8,126 nucleotides of DNA, from the NCBI GenBank assembly GCA_049969715.1, contig JBMFOH010000047.1, positions 1 through 8,126 on the forward strand, written 5' to 3'. Each line of letters starts with the position of its first letter. Position 1 is the stretch's first letter. The DNA comes from JBMFOH01 sp049969715 [NCBI: bacterium]. Lineage in GTDB: Bacteria > DUMJ01. This document shows, one piece after another, positions 6,646 to 8,126 of this stretch. The notes under the pieces are model-generated. The model did not search any database and was not told where the DNA came from. It saw only the letters and a program-made list of their open reading frames with translations. Both the position numbers and the translations under genes were made by a program.

Positions 6646-7941
6646 TTATTTCTCCTTTAAGAGGGCATTAATCTTAGGTACTAGCTTCTTAACAGCTTCA
6701 GCAGCACTTTCTTTCCCTAAGAACATACTATCTAACCCTCTAGGTAATTCTGTATCTAATATCTTAGAAGCATTAGGATGAAGGATCTCTCCAGGGAATA
6801 TATTTGGAATCTCCATCTCAGTTACTCTGTAATAGTAATGTTCTGGTAATCCAGATAATTTATAGTAGTAACTGTTTCTATCCCTACCAACAGAAACTAG
6901 ATCTGGGTTCCAGATTGCTACCTTAGAGTAAGCAATTTCATGTGCTTCAGGAGAGAATAAGAAACTTACAAATTTCCATGCCTCATCCTTATATTTAGAT
7001 TGAGATAGTATCGAATAAGCTCCTATTCTTAAGTGATTTGCCCTAATTTTATTACCAGCAGGTGGGGCTACATCCCACTTGAATTCCTTTATCTGCCTAT
7101 TCTGCTCTACTGACCAAGCTCCACCTACCACCATAGCTATCTTACCGGTCATGAATCCACCAGGTAAAGCCTGTGATTGAGCTGGGGTAGGAGCAACATT
7201 ATACTTATATACAAGGTCCTGAATAAACTGTAAAGCAGATACACTAGCTGGAGAATCCATAGTACACTTAGTAGGATGGGCAAATTTATTAAACATAAAT
7301 CCCCCGTTTTGGAAGATCCATAAGTTTATCCATGCATGCCAGTTGCTTACAGAAAAACCAGCCTGTGTCATTCTATTACCATCAAATTTTGTAAGCTTTT
7401 TAGCCGCCTGTAGAAGGTCATCCCATTTCCATTTATCTGTAGGATAAGCTAATCCAGCCTCATCAAAAGCACTCTTATTATAGTAGAGGAGGTTTACATT
7501 ACTACGGGCAGGTAAAGCAAACATGGCTTTTCCATCTTTATAGAGCGATGAAAGTTGAGGTTTCTTGAATATATAGTAATCCTTTATATTCTTAAATCTG
7601 GGATCTTTCTCGAAGTAAGGCTGTAAATCTATTACTGCCCCTCTACTAAATAAATCATAAGACCACATAGTACCACTAAACATCACATCAGGAGGGGTTC
7701 CACCAGCTACCATTGTCTGGATCTTCTGCCAATATTCATCGCCAGGAATGTATACAAGCTCTACATGAATGTCAGGATTCTTTTTCTCGAATTCAGCGAT
7801 AAGATCTTTATTGATATTTACCTCTTCAGGGCTACCCCAGGTACTAAATTTAATAGTAACCTTTTCAGCCCCGATGGCCAAAGCCAAACCACTAAGGACA
7901 AAGACTACTGTTAAAACCAAGACTTCCAACTTCTTACTCAC
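6646..7941 (-). CDS. secreted sugar-binding protein of a CUT1 ABC transporter (family 1 solute-binding protein)
   Basis: A 431-residue extracytoplasmic binding protein. An N-terminal signal peptide (basic MSKK, hydrophobic core, cut near ALAIGA before EKVTIKF) has no cysteine at the cleavage region, so it is a soluble periplasmic protein rather than a lipoprotein. The first domain begins with VTIKFSTWGSPEE and continues through NKDLIAEFEKKNPDIHVELV, GGTPPDVMFSGT and NLLYYNKSAFDEAGL. The second carries GKIAMVVGGAWS and DEAWKFVSFLFSPEAHEIAY. These are standard landmarks of family 1 solute-binding proteins for oligosaccharides and glycerol-phosphate-type ligands, and the length is typical. The many aromatic residues fit sugar stacking, but the ligand is unknown. 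The start is a GTG at 7941 with a strong AAAGGAGGT SD ending 9 nt upstream. It is the first gene of the operon, and the stable hairpin after its stop suggests expression well above the permeases. Confidence 0.95.
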   Translation of the reverse strand: MSKKLEVLVLTVVFVLSGLALAIGAEKVTIKFSTWGSPEEVNINKDLIAEFEKKNPDIHVELVYIPGDEYWQKIQTMVAGGTPPDVMFSGTMWSYDLFSRGAVIDLQPYFEKDPRFKNIKDYYIFKKPQLSSLYKDGKAMFALPARSNVNLLYYNKSAFDEAGLAYPTDKWKWDDLLQAAKKLTKFDGNRMTQAGFSVSNWHAWINLWIFQNGGFMFNKFAHPTKCTMDSPASVSALQFIQDLVYKYNVAPTPAQSQALPGGFMTGKIAMVVGGAWSVEQNRQIKEFKWDVAPPAGNKIRANHLRIGAYSILSQSKYKDEAWKFVSFLFSPEAHEIAYSKVAIWNPDLVSVGRDRNSYYYKLSGLPEHYYYRVTEMEIPNIFPGEILHPNASKILDTELPRGLDSMFLGKESAAEAVKKLVPKINALLKEK

Positions 7942-7950
7942 TTCAAATTA

Positions 7951-7959
7951 ACCTCCTTT
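7951..7959 (-). promoter_or_regulatory. strong ribosome binding site of the binding-protein gene
   Basis: AAAGGAGGT on the minus strand is nearly fully complementary to the usual anti-SD and lies 9 nt before the GTG at 7941-7939. Its strength and spacing support the GTG start and imply high expression of the binding protein. Confidence 0.8.
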
Positions 7960-7967
7960 ACGAAATT

Positions 7968-7996
7968 TTTAAACAGCTACCTATACTGTTACCCAA
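7968..7996 (-). promoter_or_regulatory. candidate sigma-70-like promoter of the operon (weak match)
   Basis: On the minus strand TTGGGT (7996-7991) and TTTAAA (7973-7968) are separated by exactly 17 nt, the optimal spacing for -35 and -10 boxes. Each hexamer is only a partial match to TTGACA/TATAAT. Transcription would begin close to the SD, giving a very short leader. It is the best pair I see in the 185 bp upstream of the first gene, but the promoter could equally lie beyond the right edge. Confidence 0.3.
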
Positions 7997-8076
7997 TAAT
8001 GGGTAGATTTTCTCCAAACTCTAAAACCTCTTGTAGTCTCACTTCTAGCTATAGCCTTACTACATTTCACCCCCAC
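7981..8076 (-). CDS. possible 31-codon ORF in the operon's upstream region (doubtful)
   Basis: A GTG at 8076 (or a GTG two codons later at 8070) opens a frame to a TAG at 7983-7981. It would encode a small basic peptide including KCSKAIARSETTRGF and RKSTHYWVTV. An AAGGGG lies 7 nt upstream of the first GTG and could serve as an SD. The end of the frame overlaps the candidate operator and lies 39 nt before the binding-protein start codon. I recognise no family. It could be a leader peptide, the decayed end of another gene, or a chance frame; length alone does not distinguish these. Confidence 0.2.
   Translation of the reverse strand: MGVKCSKAIARSETTRGFRVWRKSTHYWVTV
7990..8005. promoter_or_regulatory. 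candidate operator: inverted repeat TACCCA-4-TGGGTA
   Basis: The plus strand reads TACCCA ATAA TGGGTA, with 6-bp perfect arms about 50 bp upstream of the first gene. It overlaps the candidate -35 box, a position where a bound repressor would block transcription. The stem is too short and lacks a U-tract, so a terminator is unlikely. No second copy was noticed elsewhere in the window, and no regulator gene is present to pair with it. Confidence 0.3.
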
Positions 8077-8126
8077 AGCCCAACCCCTTGATTTTTACCT
8101 CTTTGCCTCCTTATCCTAGAATTAAA
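8006..8126. other. upstream non-coding region, G-rich on the minus strand
   Basis: Apart from the doubtful small ORF, this stretch holds no recognisable gene. On the transcribed strand it contains three G-runs (8087-8084, 8081-8079 and 8074-8070) unlike the AT-rich surroundings. It also has an isolated AAGGAGG (8112-8106) that is not followed by a usable start codon. No riboswitch fold known to me is apparent, and the region may continue beyond the window. Confidence 0.4.

Noticed and set aside
8048-8055. Palindrome GCTATAGC as an operator
   Set aside because: Eight bases of self-complementary AT-rich sequence without a partner copy are not distinguishable from chance.
8106-8112. AAGGAGG as a ribosome binding site for an upstream gene
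   Set aside because: No ATG, GTG or TTG follows at a workable distance, and the frames downstream close quickly.

Overview
The window is a compact, AT-rich (judged by eye) carbohydrate-utilisation operon. Six genes are read leftward on the minus strand, in transcription order from right to left. First comes a secreted CUT1-type sugar-binding protein (about 7941-6646), then two MalF/MalG-type permeases (6595-5693 and 5687-4839). These are followed by a UroD/MtaA-fold protein (4830-3811), a very large secreted protein of uncertain family (3811-863) and a short, apparently C-terminally truncated beta-propeller glycosidase-like protein (845-84). From the first permease onward the genes are packed with gaps of a few bases, 1-nt overlaps or Shine-Dalgarno (SD) sequences embedded in upstream codons, so one polycistronic, translationally coupled transcript is likely. 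No transporter ATPase, regulator, tRNA, rRNA or CRISPR array is present.

The organism cannot be named from this window. The AT-rich coding sequence, frequent AGA/AGG and ATA codons and strong AGGAGG-type ribosome binding sites indicate a bacterium. The sugar-binding protein has a signal peptide but no lipobox cysteine, which suggests a free periplasmic protein in a cell with two membranes. A low-GC, fermentative, glycan-degrading lineage (for example Thermotogota-, Dictyoglomota- or Atribacterota-like) is a guess, not a demonstration.

The likely logic is as follows. The secreted 980-residue protein acts on, or binds, an extracellular glycan. The binding protein and two permeases import the resulting oligosaccharide, powered by an ATPase encoded elsewhere. 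The cytoplasmic propeller protein would process the imported sugar. The role of the UroD-like protein is unknown; it keeps the HxC motif of zinc-dependent corrinoid methyltransferases, which raises the possibility of methyl-group removal from an O-methylated sugar.

The most notable non-coding feature is a perfect 17-bp inverted repeat with a 2-nt loop (6607-6642), filling almost the whole gap between the binding-protein gene and the first permease gene. It has no U-tract and resembles an mRNA-stabilising or attenuating hairpin that would set a high binding protein:permease ratio. Upstream of the operon (7942-8126) lie a good SD, a weak candidate promoter, an inverted repeat overlapping its -35, and a G-rich stretch with a possible 31-codon ORF. 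At the left edge, the last gene loses its family resemblance abruptly near position 110. A plus-strand reading frame ends at 56, so a rearrangement or mobile-element insertion is suspected there.
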